A stretch of DNA of 38,276 bases from Streptomyces sp. AcH 505 (GCF_000818175.1 NZ_JTIY01000005.1:1-38276); one strand, 5' to 3'; shown: positions 25,779 to 34,960, counted from the first letter of the stretch. Notes: generated from the letters alone by a model not told the origin. Numbers and translations are program-made.

Positions 25779-26549
25779 TCACTTCGGCAACCAACCGAGT
25801 CCCGCGCCGGTTTCGGTCATGGGCTTGTACTCAGCCCCGATCCAACCCGTGTAGCCGATCTTGTCGATGAACTCGTACAGGAAGGGGTAGTTGATCTCGC
25901 CCGTTCCCGGCTCGTGACGGCCCGGATTGTCCGCAAGCTGCACATGCGCGATTCGAGCGAAATGCTTTTCAATGGTTCGGGCGAGATCGCCCTCCATGAC
26001 TTGCATGTGATAGACGTCATATTGAATGAACAGATTGTCCGACCCGACGTCGTCGATGATCTTCGCTGCCTGTTGGGTCCCTGTCAGAAAGAAGCCTGGA
26101 ATATCGCGCGTGTTGATGGGCTCTATGAGCAGCCTTATCCCGCGTTTCGCGAGTTCTTTTGCTGCATAACGCAAATTCTCGACGAGCGTGCCTCGATATA
26201 GCGGCTCACTCCCGCTGGTTCTGGAGATTCCGACGAGGCAGTTCAACTGCTTGCAACCGAGCGCTGTGGCATAGTCGATTGCTTTCTGGACTCCGTCGCG
26301 AAACTCAGAAACGCGTTCCGGATAGATTGCAATACCACGCTCGCCAGCAGACCAATCGCCTGCCGGGAGATTGTGGAGCACTTGGACTAGACTGTGTTCG
26401 CAAAGTTGCTCTACCAGAGCGGCCTTCTCGAACTCATAGGGAAAGAGAAATTCGACCCCTTCGAACCCCGCTGCCTTCGCAGCGCCAAACCGCTCCAGGA
26501 ACGGTAATTCAGTGAACAGCATGCTCAAGTTGGCAGCGAATTTCGGCAC
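25779..26549 (-). CDS. hyi: Hydroxypyruvate isomerase
   Basis: The TIM-barrel protein has 256 residues from the chosen GTG and begins VPKFAANLSMLFTELPFLER, matching the normal Hyi N-terminus. GGAAGGA sits 7 bases before this GTG; the upstream ATG at 26591 would add an odd 14-residue leader inside the gcl 3' end. Metal-site blocks include RLLIEPINTRDIPGFFL, IQYDVYHMQVMEGD and HVQLADNPGRHEPGTGEINY. The enzyme interconverts hydroxypyruvate and tartronate semialdehyde. It is second in the gcl operon. Confidence 0.9.
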   Translation of the reverse strand: MPKFAANLSMLFTELPFLERFGAAKAAGFEGVEFLFPYEFEKAALVEQLCEHSLVQVLHNLPAGDWSAGERGIAIYPERVSEFRDGVQKAIDYATALGCKQLNCLVGISRTSGSEPLYRGTLVENLRYAAKELAKRGIRLLIEPINTRDIPGFFLTGTQQAAKIIDDVGSDNLFIQYDVYHMQVMEGDLARTIEKHFARIAHVQLADNPGRHEPGTGEINYPFLYEFIDKIGYTGWIGAEYKPMTETGAGLGWLPK

Positions 26550-26587
26550 CTTGCGATCCTTCCAGCTCAATGGATTGCATCCGGATT

Positions 26588-28375
26588 TCAAGACTGTGGG
26601 GACTCTGTCACTATTGGTGCAGCCGCGTCATCGATCGGCAAATCGATGACCTCTTCAAACTCGACGATGTTGTCGATTTCGGTCCCCATGGCGATATTGG
26701 TCACTTGTTCGAGAATGAACTCCACCACCACGGGCACCTTGAACTCTCGGATCAGATCGCGTGCCTTTGCGAAGGCTGCCGGTGCTTCGTCCGGATTGCG
26801 CACGCGGATCGCCTTGCATCCCAACCCTTCAGCCACAGCGACATGGTCAACCCCATACACCCCGAGCTCGGGCGCATTCACATTCTCGAATGAGAGCTGG
26901 ACCTGATAGTCCATGTCGAACCCGCGTTGAGCTTGCCTGATGAGGCCCAGATAGCTGTTGTTGACCACCACATGGATGTACGGGAGATTGAATTGTGCCC
27001 CGACAGCAAGCTCTTCAATCAAGAACTGAAAGTCGTAATCTCCAGATAGAGCCACGATGTCGCTGTCAGGATCTGCTGCGCGGACTCCAAGTGCGGCGGG
27101 CAAAGTCCATCCAAGAGCACCGGCCTGTCCAGCGTTGATCCAGTTTCGTGGACGATAAACGCCCAAGAATTGCGCGCCGGCGATCTGAGACAAGCCAATG
27201 ACAGTTACGTAGCGAGCGTCGCGGCCAAATGCCTTGTTCATTTCCTCGTAAACGCGCTGCGGTTTCATTGGAACGTTATCGAAGTGACTTTTGCGGAGCA
27301 TCGTCCGCTTGCGGTCTTGGCAGGCGATCGGCCATGCCTGACGTATCCTTAGCTTGCCCGATTTGCGCCAATCCCTAGCCACCTCCACAAACAATTCCAG
27401 CGCGGCCTTTGCGTCGGAGACGATGCCGAGATCCGGGTTGAAAACGCGACCAATCTGGGTTGGCTCTATGTCAACGTGGACGAATTTACGCCCCTGTGTA
27501 TAGGTCTCGATCGAGCCGGTGTGGCGGTTTGCCCATCGATTGCCGATGCCAAGGACGAAGTCAGACTCCAGCATGGTAGCGTTGCCGTACCGATGGCTGG
27601 TCTGCAAACCGACCATGCCGACCATAAGTGGGTGGTCGTCGGGAATCGCGCCCCATGCCATCAGAGTTGGTACAACGGGTATGTTGACAGCTTCCGCAAA
27701 GGCTACCAGCAGATCCGATGCGTCGGCATTAATGATGCCACCGCCGGCGACTATCAGCGGACGATCCGCAGCATTGAGCATATCGAGGGCTTTCTCGATC
27801 TGTTTCCGCGTGGCGGCGGGTTTGTAAACCGGCAGCGGTTCATAGGTGTCTCCGTCGAACTCGATTTCCGCAAGCTGGACGTCTACGGGTAAATCGATGA
27901 GCACGGGCCCCGGGCGGCCCGAACGCATGATGTGGAAGGCCTGCTGGAACACGCGGGGGACCAGAGCCGGCTCGCGCACCGTCACCGCCCATTTGGTGAC
28001 CGGCTTGGCGATCGACTCGATGTCGACGGCCTGAAAGTCCTCTTTATACATTCTTGCTCGTGGCGCTTGCCCCGTGATACACAGAATGGGGACTGAATCC
28101 GCAATTGCAGAATACAATCCCGTAATCATGTCGGTCCCAGCCGGACCCGACGTCCCTATGCAGACCCCGATATTGCCTGCCTTTGCCCGCGTGTAGCCCT
28201 CCGCCATGTGAGAGGCGCCCTCGACGTGACGGGCAAGGACGTGTGCAATTGAGCCGCGCTTCTTCAAAGCTGAATAGAGCGGATTGATCGCCGCCCCAGG
28301 GACGCCGAATGCCTGAGTAATGCCCTCCTTTTCGAGAACCAAAACCGCTGCGTCGATCGCTCGCATTTTCGCCAC
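26588..28375 (-). CDS. gcl: Glyoxylate carboligase (tartronate-semialdehyde synthase)
   Basis: This 595-residue ThDP- and FAD-dependent enzyme joins two glyoxylates into tartronate semialdehyde and CO2. The start [20 protein letters not shown] and the active-site stretch [18 protein letters not shown] match Gcl almost word for word. Val51 replaces the Glu found in nearly all other ThDP enzymes, which is diagnostic for Gcl. The ThDP motif is [23 protein letters not shown] 28375 is preceded at 8 bases by GGGAGG. It is the first gene of gcl-hyi-glxR-gckA-pyk. Confidence 0.95.
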   Translation of the reverse strand: MAKMRAIDAAVLVLEKEGITQAFGVPGAAINPLYSALKKRGSIAHVLARHVEGASHMAEGYTRAKAGNIGVCIGTSGPAGTDMITGLYSAIADSVPILCITGQAPRARMYKEDFQAVDIESIAKPVTKWAVTVREPALVPRVFQQAFHIMRSGRPGPVLIDLPVDVQLAEIEFDGDTYEPLPVYKPAATRKQIEKALDMLNAADRPLIVAGGGIINADASDLLVAFAEAVNIPVVPTLMAWGAIPDDHPLMVGMVGLQTSHRYGNATMLESDFVLGIGNRWANRHTGSIETYTQGRKFVHVDIEPTQIGRVFNPDLGIVSDAKAALELFVEVARDWRKSGKLRIRQAWPIACQDRKRTMLRKSHFDNVPMKPQRVYEEMNKAFGRDARYVTVIGLSQIAGAQFLGVYRPRNWINAGQAGALGWTLPAALGVRAADPDSDIVALSGDYDFQFLIEELAVGAQFNLPYIHVVVNNSYLGLIRQAQRGFDMDYQVQLSFENVNAPELGVYGVDHVAVAEGLGCKAIRVRNPDEAPAAFAKARDLIREFKVPVVVEFILEQVTNIAMGTEIDNIVEFEEVIDLPIDDAAAPIVTESPQS

Positions 28376-28972
28376 GACGTTGCCTCCCGCATAACTTGAT
28401 TGCGTTTGGCTATTTGCATCGTTTGCGGGGCAAGTGAGAATATCGTGCAGATGATTTCACTTATTCCAAATCAGAAAGCGACACCCGACGGGCCCACGGC
28501 GTGTGACATCACGTGCTGGATGTTGCCGCATCGGATTCCTGCTTACGGCAATTCGTCGACTAATGCGCGTAGCACTGGCGAGACATGGCGGCGCCCCAAA
28601 TTTTAGATGAGGAACTCAGGAATTGCATGACTCAAGACCTACCTGCTGTGTAGAGGCGGGATGTCCCGCCAAACTTCCGCCGGCGCTGCGAGCGCAGGAA
28701 CGTCCTTAGCCGATGTTGGGTTGACGGTTTTCTCGATCACGTCGCATCTAGCCTGTCTTCTGAGCGTCGACCAAACGAGTCGAGCGGCTGACCCGAGTTT
28801 CGCCTCAAACGATTAAATGCACCAATCTGTGGGACTACTTCTCGTACGCGGTGCGGATGACCCGCGGGCATTCACCTACGCCAAGATCAGAGCAAGAGTT
28901 GAGTAAAAGGTAACTGGCGATCTGGGGCAAGAAACCGCTATCGCTGGCATCAGGCGATTGCAGCTGTTTTTC
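28376..28972. promoter_or_regulatory. gcl promoter region, no gene seen
   Basis: No supported gene lies in these 597 bp between a LysR gene and gcl. A dyad AAGTGA (28432-28437) with TCACTT (28457-28462), centred about 70 bp before gcl, has a LysR-like size and may be the operator. The rest shows nothing I can interpret. Confidence 0.4.
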
Positions 28973-29863
28973 CTACTTTCCGATTTCTTCTTTCAACCAG
29001 CTAACGAAGCGATTGACGTGCCGGGGGTCCGCTCGTGAGGTCGAATGTGCAAAGTACTGCTCGCCCTTCACCACCGTGTCGGGAAACGGGCAGCGGAGCT
29101 TCCATCGGCTTAGGCCAACAAAGAACTCTTTAGGCGCTACGATTGATCCCAACCCCTCACGCACTGCGTGCATCGCCACAAACATGTGGTCAAAACGGTG
29201 CCCGCCTTCAAGCAGATAGTCCCGCACCCCAGCTTCCTGCAGCCACGCTTCCCAGTGCCCAGGCCGCGTTGCCGAAGTAATCAGAGAATGCTTCAGAATG
29301 TCGGCTGGCTTTTTCAGAGGACGCCGCTGTAGGAGAGCTTCCGCACTGACGGGGGTCAAGTTCTCGGCGAAGAGCGTCGTCGTGTCCTTGAGGTACGATC
29401 CAATTCGCTCTGCAGAGCCTCTCGTTATGACAAGGTCATTAGCGGAGATGTCGGGGGTCTCCCCAGTCATACGCGTCGAGATCCAAACGGATAGGTTGGC
29501 ATGGCGCGCCTCGAATCGCTTCAGTCGGGGCATCAAAAAATACATCGCGAATGTGGATGGCGCCTCAATGGCAAGGACTGTCTTGCTGCGTTGCCGCCTC
29601 ACATACTCGCAGGCGGCTCCCATATCTTTGAAGGACTGTCCTAGTTGTTCCGCGAGAATCTTACCATAGGGAGTAAGTGTCAGACCCCTCCCTTCTCGGG
29701 TGAACACTTGTTGACCAAGCCAATTCTCCAACGAGCGAATTTGCTTGCTGACCGCTCCGTGAGTCACGCCAAGCTCCTTTGCAGCAGAGCTTAGGCTTTG
29801 CGCCCGAGCGGCAACAGCGAACGCCCGAAGAGCAATGAGAGGCAACTCTCGTTCTGTAGTCAC
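28973..29863 (-). CDS. LysR-family regulator, GcvA-like
   Basis: About 296 residues from GTG 29863, chosen because AGGAAGG lies 5 bases before it; the GTG at 29890 has no ribosome site. The N-terminal helix-turn-helix (LIALRAFAVAARAQSLSSAA, THGAVSKQIRSLENWLGQQ) and the effector domain (FAMYFLMPRLKRFEARHANL) are of the GcvA subgroup, whose members often control amino-acid or glyoxylate-related genes. It lies upstream of and in the same direction as the gcl operon, about 600 bp away, and is its most likely regulator. Confidence 0.9.
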   Translation of the reverse strand: MTTERELPLIALRAFAVAARAQSLSSAAKELGVTHGAVSKQIRSLENWLGQQVFTREGRGLTLTPYGKILAEQLGQSFKDMGAACEYVRRQRSKTVLAIEAPSTFAMYFLMPRLKRFEARHANLSVWISTRMTGETPDISANDLVITRGSAERIGSYLKDTTTLFAENLTPVSAEALLQRRPLKKPADILKHSLITSATRPGHWEAWLQEAGVRDYLLEGGHRFDHMFVAMHAVREGLGSIVAPKEFFVGLSRWKLRCPFPDTVVKGEQYFAHSTSRADPRHVNRFVSWLKEEIGK

Positions 29864-30760
29864 AGCGGCCTTCCTGATACCAGCGCTCACCGATTGTTGT
29901 CATACTATCGACTTTCCTCCCGCTCGCAAACGTCGTAACTTGCTGTTTTCCTGCATGAGGTGTTCGCGAGGGGGCCGCGCTGTCCCGGTCATCGTCCGGC
30001 ACGACACTGCTCGGGTGCCGCTCTCGACCACAACCCGAAATTCGCGCCCGCGACCACCAAGACACAGTCGACTGACGCAGGCACCAAGATCATTGGCTTG
30101 CGAAACTGCGCTAGCCAACCCTTCCAGATACAAGGCTGCTAGTTGAGAGCGCGTAGCGAGCGCTCGATCACAGTTGTCGAAGACCGCAATGTCACTCTTG
30201 GGTCTTAAACCAGCCCTCAATTCGGGGAGCGGTCATTGAGATTGCTTCGTCCTACACTCGTGAGGAACCTTGGGCTAAATCCGGCGTCAGCACAGTACGC
30301 ACGTCGCCGAGCGACGCCGTCGGGTTGTTGTTGTATTCCATTAGTCGGTGCTTGCTGGTCGATCACGCATTACACGGCGTTCCAAGGTGGCGTACCGACT
30401 GCACAGAAGCGCTTGTACATTCCACCGCAATAATTCGCCGGACGTCGCGTCATCGCGCGCGGTCGACCTCCCCAAACGTTGCCAAACCGCGCGACAACGT
30501 AGCCTGAAGTTCCTTCTTCGAACGGTCTATGCGCCGCGCCAGCTTCATTCGATGGGGCCTAGCTCCCGCCGTTCCTTCAACAAGCTCCACCGTATGCGCC
30601 ATCGAGATTTCTGAGCAGTGGTTTAGGCCATGCAACCGACATTCAGTGATATCGCAAGCTAATCACCGACGTGAAAGTCGTCGAAAAGCATCTCGACCAG
30701 ACAGCACATGCCGAGAGTTCGGCCAATTCAACCAGGCAGCGTAGAGCATGCCCTGTATGA
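29864..30760. other. Gene-poor stretch
   Basis: About 900 bp with only short overlapping open frames on both strands and no recognisable domain or good ribosome site. A minus-strand frame near 30450-30602 was weighed and rejected. The stretch could be decayed DNA between two island modules. Confidence 0.4.
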
Positions 30761-30934
30761 TCATTTGATGTCTTGCTTCTGTTCATAAACGCAGATCTGA
30801 AGCGTCTGAAACCTACGCTTCAATTCGACCGCTGCACGTTCGGCGCCGACCTTCGTGCGAAATTCGACTTTGACTTCGCCGTCGATTTCGAGAGCAAATA
30901 GTTTTATGGAACTGTCGTTAAGCTGCGAATCCAT
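30761..30934 (-). CDS. Small hypothetical protein, 57 residues
   Basis: The frame runs from ATG 30934 to TGA 30761 and gives a compact hydrophilic protein starting MDSQLNDSSIKLFALEIDGE, with VEFRTKVGAERAAVELKRRF in the middle and ending QDIK. An AGAGGA ribosome site lies 5 bases before the ATG. A short beta-like N-terminal half followed by an amphipathic helix suggests a folded domain, not noise. I recognise no family. It is the only convincing gene in a 2-kb gap. Motif copy A, pointing toward it, ends 173 bp upstream. Confidence 0.65.
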   Translation of the reverse strand: MDSQLNDSSIKLFALEIDGEVKVEFRTKVGAERAAVELKRRFQTLQICVYEQKQDIK

Positions 30935-31106
30935 CTCGATCCTCTGTGTACATGCGCTTTACGAGGTCACCGCCGCGGCCAAGATCGCGACACCCATACT
31001 CAACCGCCACTCTCGTACATGACTTTAACCGGCTGCGTCGCCGACCGCAGGCGGGACTAGGCTCGCGATTCACCTTCCTCGTCACTTTGCTAGTATTGCC
31101 ACTACG

Positions 31107-31140
31107 ATCAATCGAATTGAAGGCAGCGATATGTGAGTTT
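31107..31140 (-). promoter_or_regulatory. 34-bp bipartite regulon motif, copy A
   Basis: On the minus strand: AAACTCACATATCG, 9-bp spacer, ATTCGATTGAT. Both conserved halves are identical to copy B. The bases after it give TTGA-N8-GCAA, which also fits a FixK/FNR box, though this may be chance. Confidence 0.65.
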
Positions 31141-31593
31141 TTCTGACGGGATAAATGCTGCGACATTCGGCGAGATCTTAACGTCTTTCAGACGAATCGC
31201 CCATCAGCTTTCGGGAATTCTGCAGGCTTGTTCGTGCGCAATGGGCCACGCGAATGACGCTATCAATCCAAACAACGCGCACACATCCAGCCGGTGCCAT
31301 CAAGCACGCAAGACCTACTTCGCTTAGACAGCTCATCTCTGCGGCAAGGATCGCCGCATTTTGCACTGCCGGGGAATCAACAGGAACAAACGCGTCGCCC
31401 CAGCCTTGAGACGATCCAAAAAGCCCAATCCCTCCGCGGGAATAATGGCTCCCCCTTTACGCAATCATGTTTGCTTGAGTCGACGCCCGTACTCCGGGCT
31501 TCCGAACGGTTGTGAAAACGCAGCCGTCCTAGCACACTGCACCGCGATCACGGCACCCGCTCGCAATTGAACCGCATGCCTCATCGTAAACCT

Positions 31594-31627
31594 AAACTCA
31601 CATATCGTTTCGATTTATTCGATTGAT
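31594..31627 (+). promoter_or_regulatory. 34-bp bipartite regulon motif, copy B
   Basis: On the plus strand: AAACTCACATATCG, 9-bp spacer TTTCGATTT, ATTCGATTGAT. A TTGATG at its end and TAGAAG 16 bp further could be -35 and -10. The spacer is nearly the same as in copy D at the hydrolase promoter. Confidence 0.65.
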
Positions 31628-31921
31628 GCTCCCTCCACGCTGGATAGAAGGTCCTTGCTCCCGAATAAAATGGAGCCCCTGAGCAGTTTCTGTCTTCCGC
31701 TACGGTGCATCTCGGCGACGTGTTGACGCTGCGTCGACAGTGGTCGCGGCGGCACCTCTCAACGTTTGGCTTCCCTTCAACGACAGCGCGGAAATGAGCG
31801 CGAGGCAATCGTAGCATTCAGCGCATAGCTCAGCTGCAGCTCAATGAGGGCTGACAGTAGCCGCCTCCCGCAACGATGACCTAGCAGCCAAGTCATTGGC
31901 CAAGATTTGAATTGGTGCTAC

Positions 31922-32197
31922 ATGAAACGTGCTGACCGTGATCTTTACGCTAATCCAGAGGCAGCAGCGCGCAAACTTGTGGAACTCGCTGCGGGCATTG
32001 CACCCGTCCAAGATGGCCGCATCTACATAGAGAAGTTGAACGAGCCGTTCCTTTACACCCTCAAGGCCAACGGTGCCGAGTTCGACGCCGGCATCAAATA
32101 TGCCGTTGAGAAGGAATGGCTTCAACTTCACATGAGTGGAACATTCGTAAGACTGCTAAAAGGGGGACGCGATATGCTCGCCTCAGCTTGTAGATAG
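31922..32197 (+). CDS. Hypothetical protein, 91 residues
   Basis: The frame from ATG 31922 begins MKRADRDLYANPEAAARKLV and continues with VQDGRIYIEKLNEPFLY and AVEKEWLQLHMSGTFVRL. It resembles small hypothetical proteins I associate with Bradyrhizobium, with a two-helix start, a beta hairpin and a winged-helix-like end in which LQLHMSGTFVRLL would be the wing. That fold idea is inference. An in-frame TTG at 31907 is less likely as start. Motif copy B lies 295 bp upstream on the same strand. No function assigned. Confidence 0.7.
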   Translation: MKRADRDLYANPEAAARKLVELAAGIAPVQDGRIYIEKLNEPFLYTLKANGAEFDAGIKYAVEKEWLQLHMSGTFVRLLKGGRDMLASACR

Positions 32198-32470
32198 CGG
32201 AATAGGTCTGCTTTTCGGAGATGCGTGAACCGGCAAGCCGCTGCTCTTACTGTTGATCTCCTAAAACTCGATAGATCGAGCTCCCTCTGTTCAAACGTTC
32301 ACATGATCGAACTATCGAATCATATTCGCAACCTCTCGTTTTTTATTCGTTTGAATAGCGCTACGCGAGCTTATTAGATTTATCCACATTGCAGATCCCT
32401 CAGGCGATCGGCTCGGGTTTTCGGTGCCGGCATTGATCGATGATTTCAGCGGATGGAAGGCGGCGACTCA
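32198..32470. promoter_or_regulatory. luxR upstream region with dyads
   Basis: It contains CTCGAT-AG-ATCGAG (32267-32280), a perfect 6-bp-arm dyad, and a looser one around 32304-32324 (ATGATCG with CGAATCAT). Either could be a LuxR-type site, but neither matches the standard 20-bp lux box, so this is tentative. Confidence 0.35.
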
Positions 32471-33199
32471 ATGCATCGCATCTTTCAAAACTTCATAGAT
32501 TCGCTTGCAGAGGCGCACAGTTCCGCTGAATTTTCCCAGACGATGACGGTAGCTGCTAACGATCTCGAGCTGTCATGCTTCGCTTACCTGGCACTGCCAG
32601 ACAGGCTCGATCGAAAACCTCGACTTATCTCAACGTATCCAGAGGAGTGGACGTCACGCTACATGCAGAGCCGCTATGAGCTCATAGACCCTGTCATAGC
32701 GCGGGCCCTTCGGACTGCGGAACCATTTAAATGGGGACCGGAAATCGCTTCCGATCAAACGTCTCCGGCTCAGAAGCAATTGCTTGACGAAGCGGCTCAG
32801 TTTGGAATTGGCGTAGGCTTTACCGTTCCAATTCACGATGGTCGCGGCCCTGTGGCTGCCATGACATTCGCGACCCGCGGTCGAAATTCATTTTTCGAGG
32901 ATCGTGTTCAGAAGCAGGCTCGTGTTCTACAACTCATGGCAATGTATTTTCACGCTCACGTTCGCCGCGCGCTCAAGAGCGAGCCGGCTCTTGGCGGAGT
33001 TCGATTATCCCCCCGGGAGTTCGAATGCCTGGAATGGGCGGCTCATGGTAAGAGTGCTTGGGAAATCGGATGCATTCTTGGCATCTCGCGCAACACAGTG
33101 GCTTACTACCTAGAGAACACAAAGCAAAAGCTCGGCGTTCGGACGGTCGTGCAAGCGGTAGCGCGCATGGCGGCTGCGAGCAAAGAGAAGCAAAATTAG
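32471..33199 (+). CDS. LuxR-family acyl-homoserine-lactone receptor/regulator
   Basis: About 242 residues from ATG 32471; ATG 32453 six codons upstream is also possible. The N-terminal autoinducer domain keeps the ligand-pocket residues of true AHL receptors: Trp in STYPEEWTSRYM, Tyr in MQSRYELIDP, the Asp-Pro pair, Trp in EPFKWG and Gly in GIGVGFTVPIHD. The C-terminal helix-turn-helix is LSPREFECLEWAAHGKSAWE and GISRNTVAYYLENTKQKLG. It is followed 85 bp later by a LuxI synthase, making a complete quorum-sensing pair similar to BjaR/BjaI of Bradyrhizobium. Adjacency to trb genes suggests control of conjugation by cell density. Confidence 0.92.
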   Translation: MHRIFQNFIDSLAEAHSSAEFSQTMTVAANDLELSCFAYLALPDRLDRKPRLISTYPEEWTSRYMQSRYELIDPVIARALRTAEPFKWGPEIASDQTSPAQKQLLDEAAQFGIGVGFTVPIHDGRGPVAAMTFATRGRNSFFEDRVQKQARVLQLMAMYFHAHVRRALKSEPALGGVRLSPREFECLEWAAHGKSAWEIGCILGISRNTVAYYLENTKQKLGVRTVVQAVARMAAASKEKQN

Positions 33200-33210
33200 G
33201 GCGCGTTCCC

Positions 33211-33224
33211 CCTGCAACTACAGG
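33211..33224. promoter_or_regulatory. Short dyad upstream of luxI
   Basis: CCTG-N6-CAGG lies 61 bp before the luxI ATG. It resembles the core of a lux box (CTG...CAG) but is shorter than the usual 18-20 bp, so binding by the adjacent LuxR is only possible. Confidence 0.35.
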
Positions 33225-33284
33225 TGATGCGGTAGACCAACAATCCCGCTTCAAAGGTGTCGAGCAACACTTTTGTGAGGGACC

Positions 33285-33917
33285 ATGATTCAACTGATAG
33301 CGCCATCGTCGTATGGGGAGTTTTCCGACACTCTCATTGAAATGCATCGGTTGCGGCATCGTGTTTTCAAGCTCCGTCTGGCGTGGGACGTTCAAACCAG
33401 CGGCGACATGGAGATCGATGAGTTCGATGCACTGCATCCCATCTATCTGACGCAGGTTTCCGAGAACGGCCGCGTGCAGGGTTCCGTTCGTCTGCTGCCC
33501 TCTCTCGGACCGACCATGCTTCGAGATACCTTCCCGGTCCTTCTTGAAGATCAATCTGCTCCCTCAACGCCACTTATCTGGGAAAGCAGCAGATTCGCAA
33601 TTGATGTTGCAGCCGATGCTCCCAAAGGAAATCACGGCATAACGCGAGCGGCATACGAGTTGTTCGCCGGAATGGTCGAGTTCGGGCTTTCACGACAGCT
33701 CACAGATATTGTTACGGTCACTGATGTCCGGATGGAAAGAGTCCTTCGGCGGGCCGGCTGGCCGTTACGACGGATTGGTGGTCCTGCAACGATTGGCAAC
33801 ACAGTGACCGTGGCGGGTTACCTTGCGATCTCGAGCGAGATCCTCACCAGGCTCTGCAAGGCCGGAGGTCTTTCGACGCCAGTTCTTTGGACCCCCGTTA
33901 TGTTTGCCGCCGCCTAA
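33285..33917 (+). CDS. LuxI-family N-acyl-homoserine lactone synthase
   Basis: The 210-residue protein keeps the invariant LuxI residues: Arg24, Phe28 and Trp34 in RLRHRVFKLRLAWDV, Asp45 and Asp48 in EIDEFDALHP, Arg69 in GSVRLLPS, and Glu and Arg in WESSRFAID. The enzyme makes a signal from S-adenosylmethionine and an acyl donor. Bradyrhizobium homologues can use branched-chain or aryl CoA donors, so the acyl group cannot be guessed from the sequence. GTGAGGGACC precedes the ATG, giving a good ribosome site. Confidence 0.93.
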   Translation: MIQLIAPSSYGEFSDTLIEMHRLRHRVFKLRLAWDVQTSGDMEIDEFDALHPIYLTQVSENGRVQGSVRLLPSLGPTMLRDTFPVLLEDQSAPSTPLIWESSRFAIDVAADAPKGNHGITRAAYELFAGMVEFGLSRQLTDIVTVTDVRMERVLRRAGWPLRRIGGPATIGNTVTVAGYLAISSEILTRLCKAGGLSTPVLWTPVMFAAA

Positions 33918-34000
33918 AAAGTCCCACACGCCGAATGAGATAAGGGCCCTCCGCCTCGAGCGGGGGAGTTCCCGTCTTGCGGTTTGCATCGAGCTTTGAA

Positions 34001-34960
34001 ATGACAGAAACCGGGATCAGGAGCGATCGGCTGAGCGCAGCGAGAGCCATTGAACTGCAACAGCTTCGTCTAGCTGTTGCCGCTTGTGACTGCGGCAGCT
34101 TTCGGCGGGCCGCGGAAGCGCTTTCGATCAAGCACAACGTCCTCAGCCGTTCTATTGGTCAACTTGAATTTCTGGTCGGGGCGTCACTTTTTGATCGCTC
34201 AAGCGGGGGAATCAAACCTACTCTCGCGGGTCGGGCGGTTCTCAGAATTGCGCGGCTGATCCTTGAGCAGGTAGACATGCTCGTTGACACCGGGCGATCC
34301 GGTGGTCGCGGCGACACGGGCCATCTTGTCATTGGCTTCTACACGTCCATGTCCACTGGCAATCTGCGAGCTACGATAGCTGAGCTCAAGAAGCTGCTTC
34401 CGCAACTTGAATTGGCAACGATGGAACGCTCTCGCTTGCGTCTGATGACCGCACTGCGTAACGGCACCGTCGATGTTGTCATCAGCCCAGGACGCCTGCC
34501 TTCAAAGGACACCAGATCACTACTACTATGGAGCGAGCGCATCCTGATCTCGCTGCCCCAAGATCATTGCCTGGCAGCACGCGAGATCATCTACTGGACC
34601 GATTTGCGTAACGAGAAGATCCTCCTGAGCGAGTATGACCCTGGACGAGAGCTGGAGGATCTTCTTATCTCGAAGCTCGTACGCCCCGACGACCGCCCTA
34701 GGTTGGAGCGCCACGATGTTAGCCGCGGCATCATCAAGAGCCTGACAAGTATGGGTATGGGGCTCAGTCTCGTAATGGAGTCGGACATTGGTGCAAGCTT
34801 CGCTGGCCTGGTGTACCGGGAGTTGCAGGACGGATCGGGGCCAAGCCGGGTCGACTTCCATGCGCACTGGCGCGACGACAACGAAAACCCGGCTCTGAAG
34901 CGTTTTCTCGATCTGCTGGCTGAGCGCTATCCCTCACCCCCGCCCGCTCTCGGGGAATGA
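34001..34960 (+). CDS. LysR-family regulator beside the trb genes
   Basis: About 319 residues from ATG 34001; a TTG eight codons upstream is less likely. The helix-turn-helix region is LQQLRLAVAACDCGSFRRAA and SIKHNVLSRSIGQLEFLVGA, followed by a typical effector domain (GHLVIGFYTSMSTGNLRATI). LysR genes of this kind sit next to trbI/DUF2274 in many alphaproteobacterial conjugative elements. It converges on the DUF2274 gene, and the two overlap by 34 bp at their 3' ends. Regulation of transfer genes is inferred from position. Confidence 0.88.
   Translation: MTETGIRSDRLSAARAIELQQLRLAVAACDCGSFRRAAEALSIKHNVLSRSIGQLEFLVGASLFDRSSGGIKPTLAGRAVLRIARLILEQVDMLVDTGRSGGRGDTGHLVIGFYTSMSTGNLRATIAELKKLLPQLELATMERSRLRLMTALRNGTVDVVISPGRLPSKDTRSLLLWSERILISLPQDHCLAAREIIYWTDLRNEKILLSEYDPGRELEDLLISKLVRPDDRPRLERHDVSRGIIKSLTSMGMGLSLVMESDIGASFAGLVYRELQDGSGPSRVDFHAHWRDDNENPALKRFLDLLAERYPSPPPALGE

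Larger units (their letters stand above)
30935..31921. promoter_or_regulatory. Gene-poor region with two divergent copies of the 34-bp motif
   Basis: No supported gene in about 990 bp. Motif copies A (31107-31140) and B (31594-31627) face outward, away from each other, with 453 bp between. This is the layout of two divergent promoters, one toward the 57-residue gene and one toward the hypothetical gene at 31922. A pair of terminal inverted repeats of a lost element is an alternative, weakened by the same motif occurring singly before two hydrolase genes. Confidence 0.5.

Noticed and set aside
28432..28462. gcl upstream dyad considered as a fifth copy of the 34-bp motif
   Set aside because: Only ATATCG and a few other bases agree; the conserved ATTCGATTG half is absent.
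30450..30602. Minus-strand frame of about 50 codons starting MAHTVELVEG
   Set aside because: No Shine-Dalgarno and composition typical of non-coding GC-rich DNA.
30918..31081. Minus-strand GTG frame with GAGGAAG before it, overlapping the 57-residue gene start
   Set aside because: The purine run directly touches the GTG, leaving no spacing, and the Arg/Cys-rich product looks random.
32296..32330. TTCACATGATCG sequence upstream of luxR considered as a motif copy
   Set aside because: It needs an inserted base in the first half and the second half does not match.
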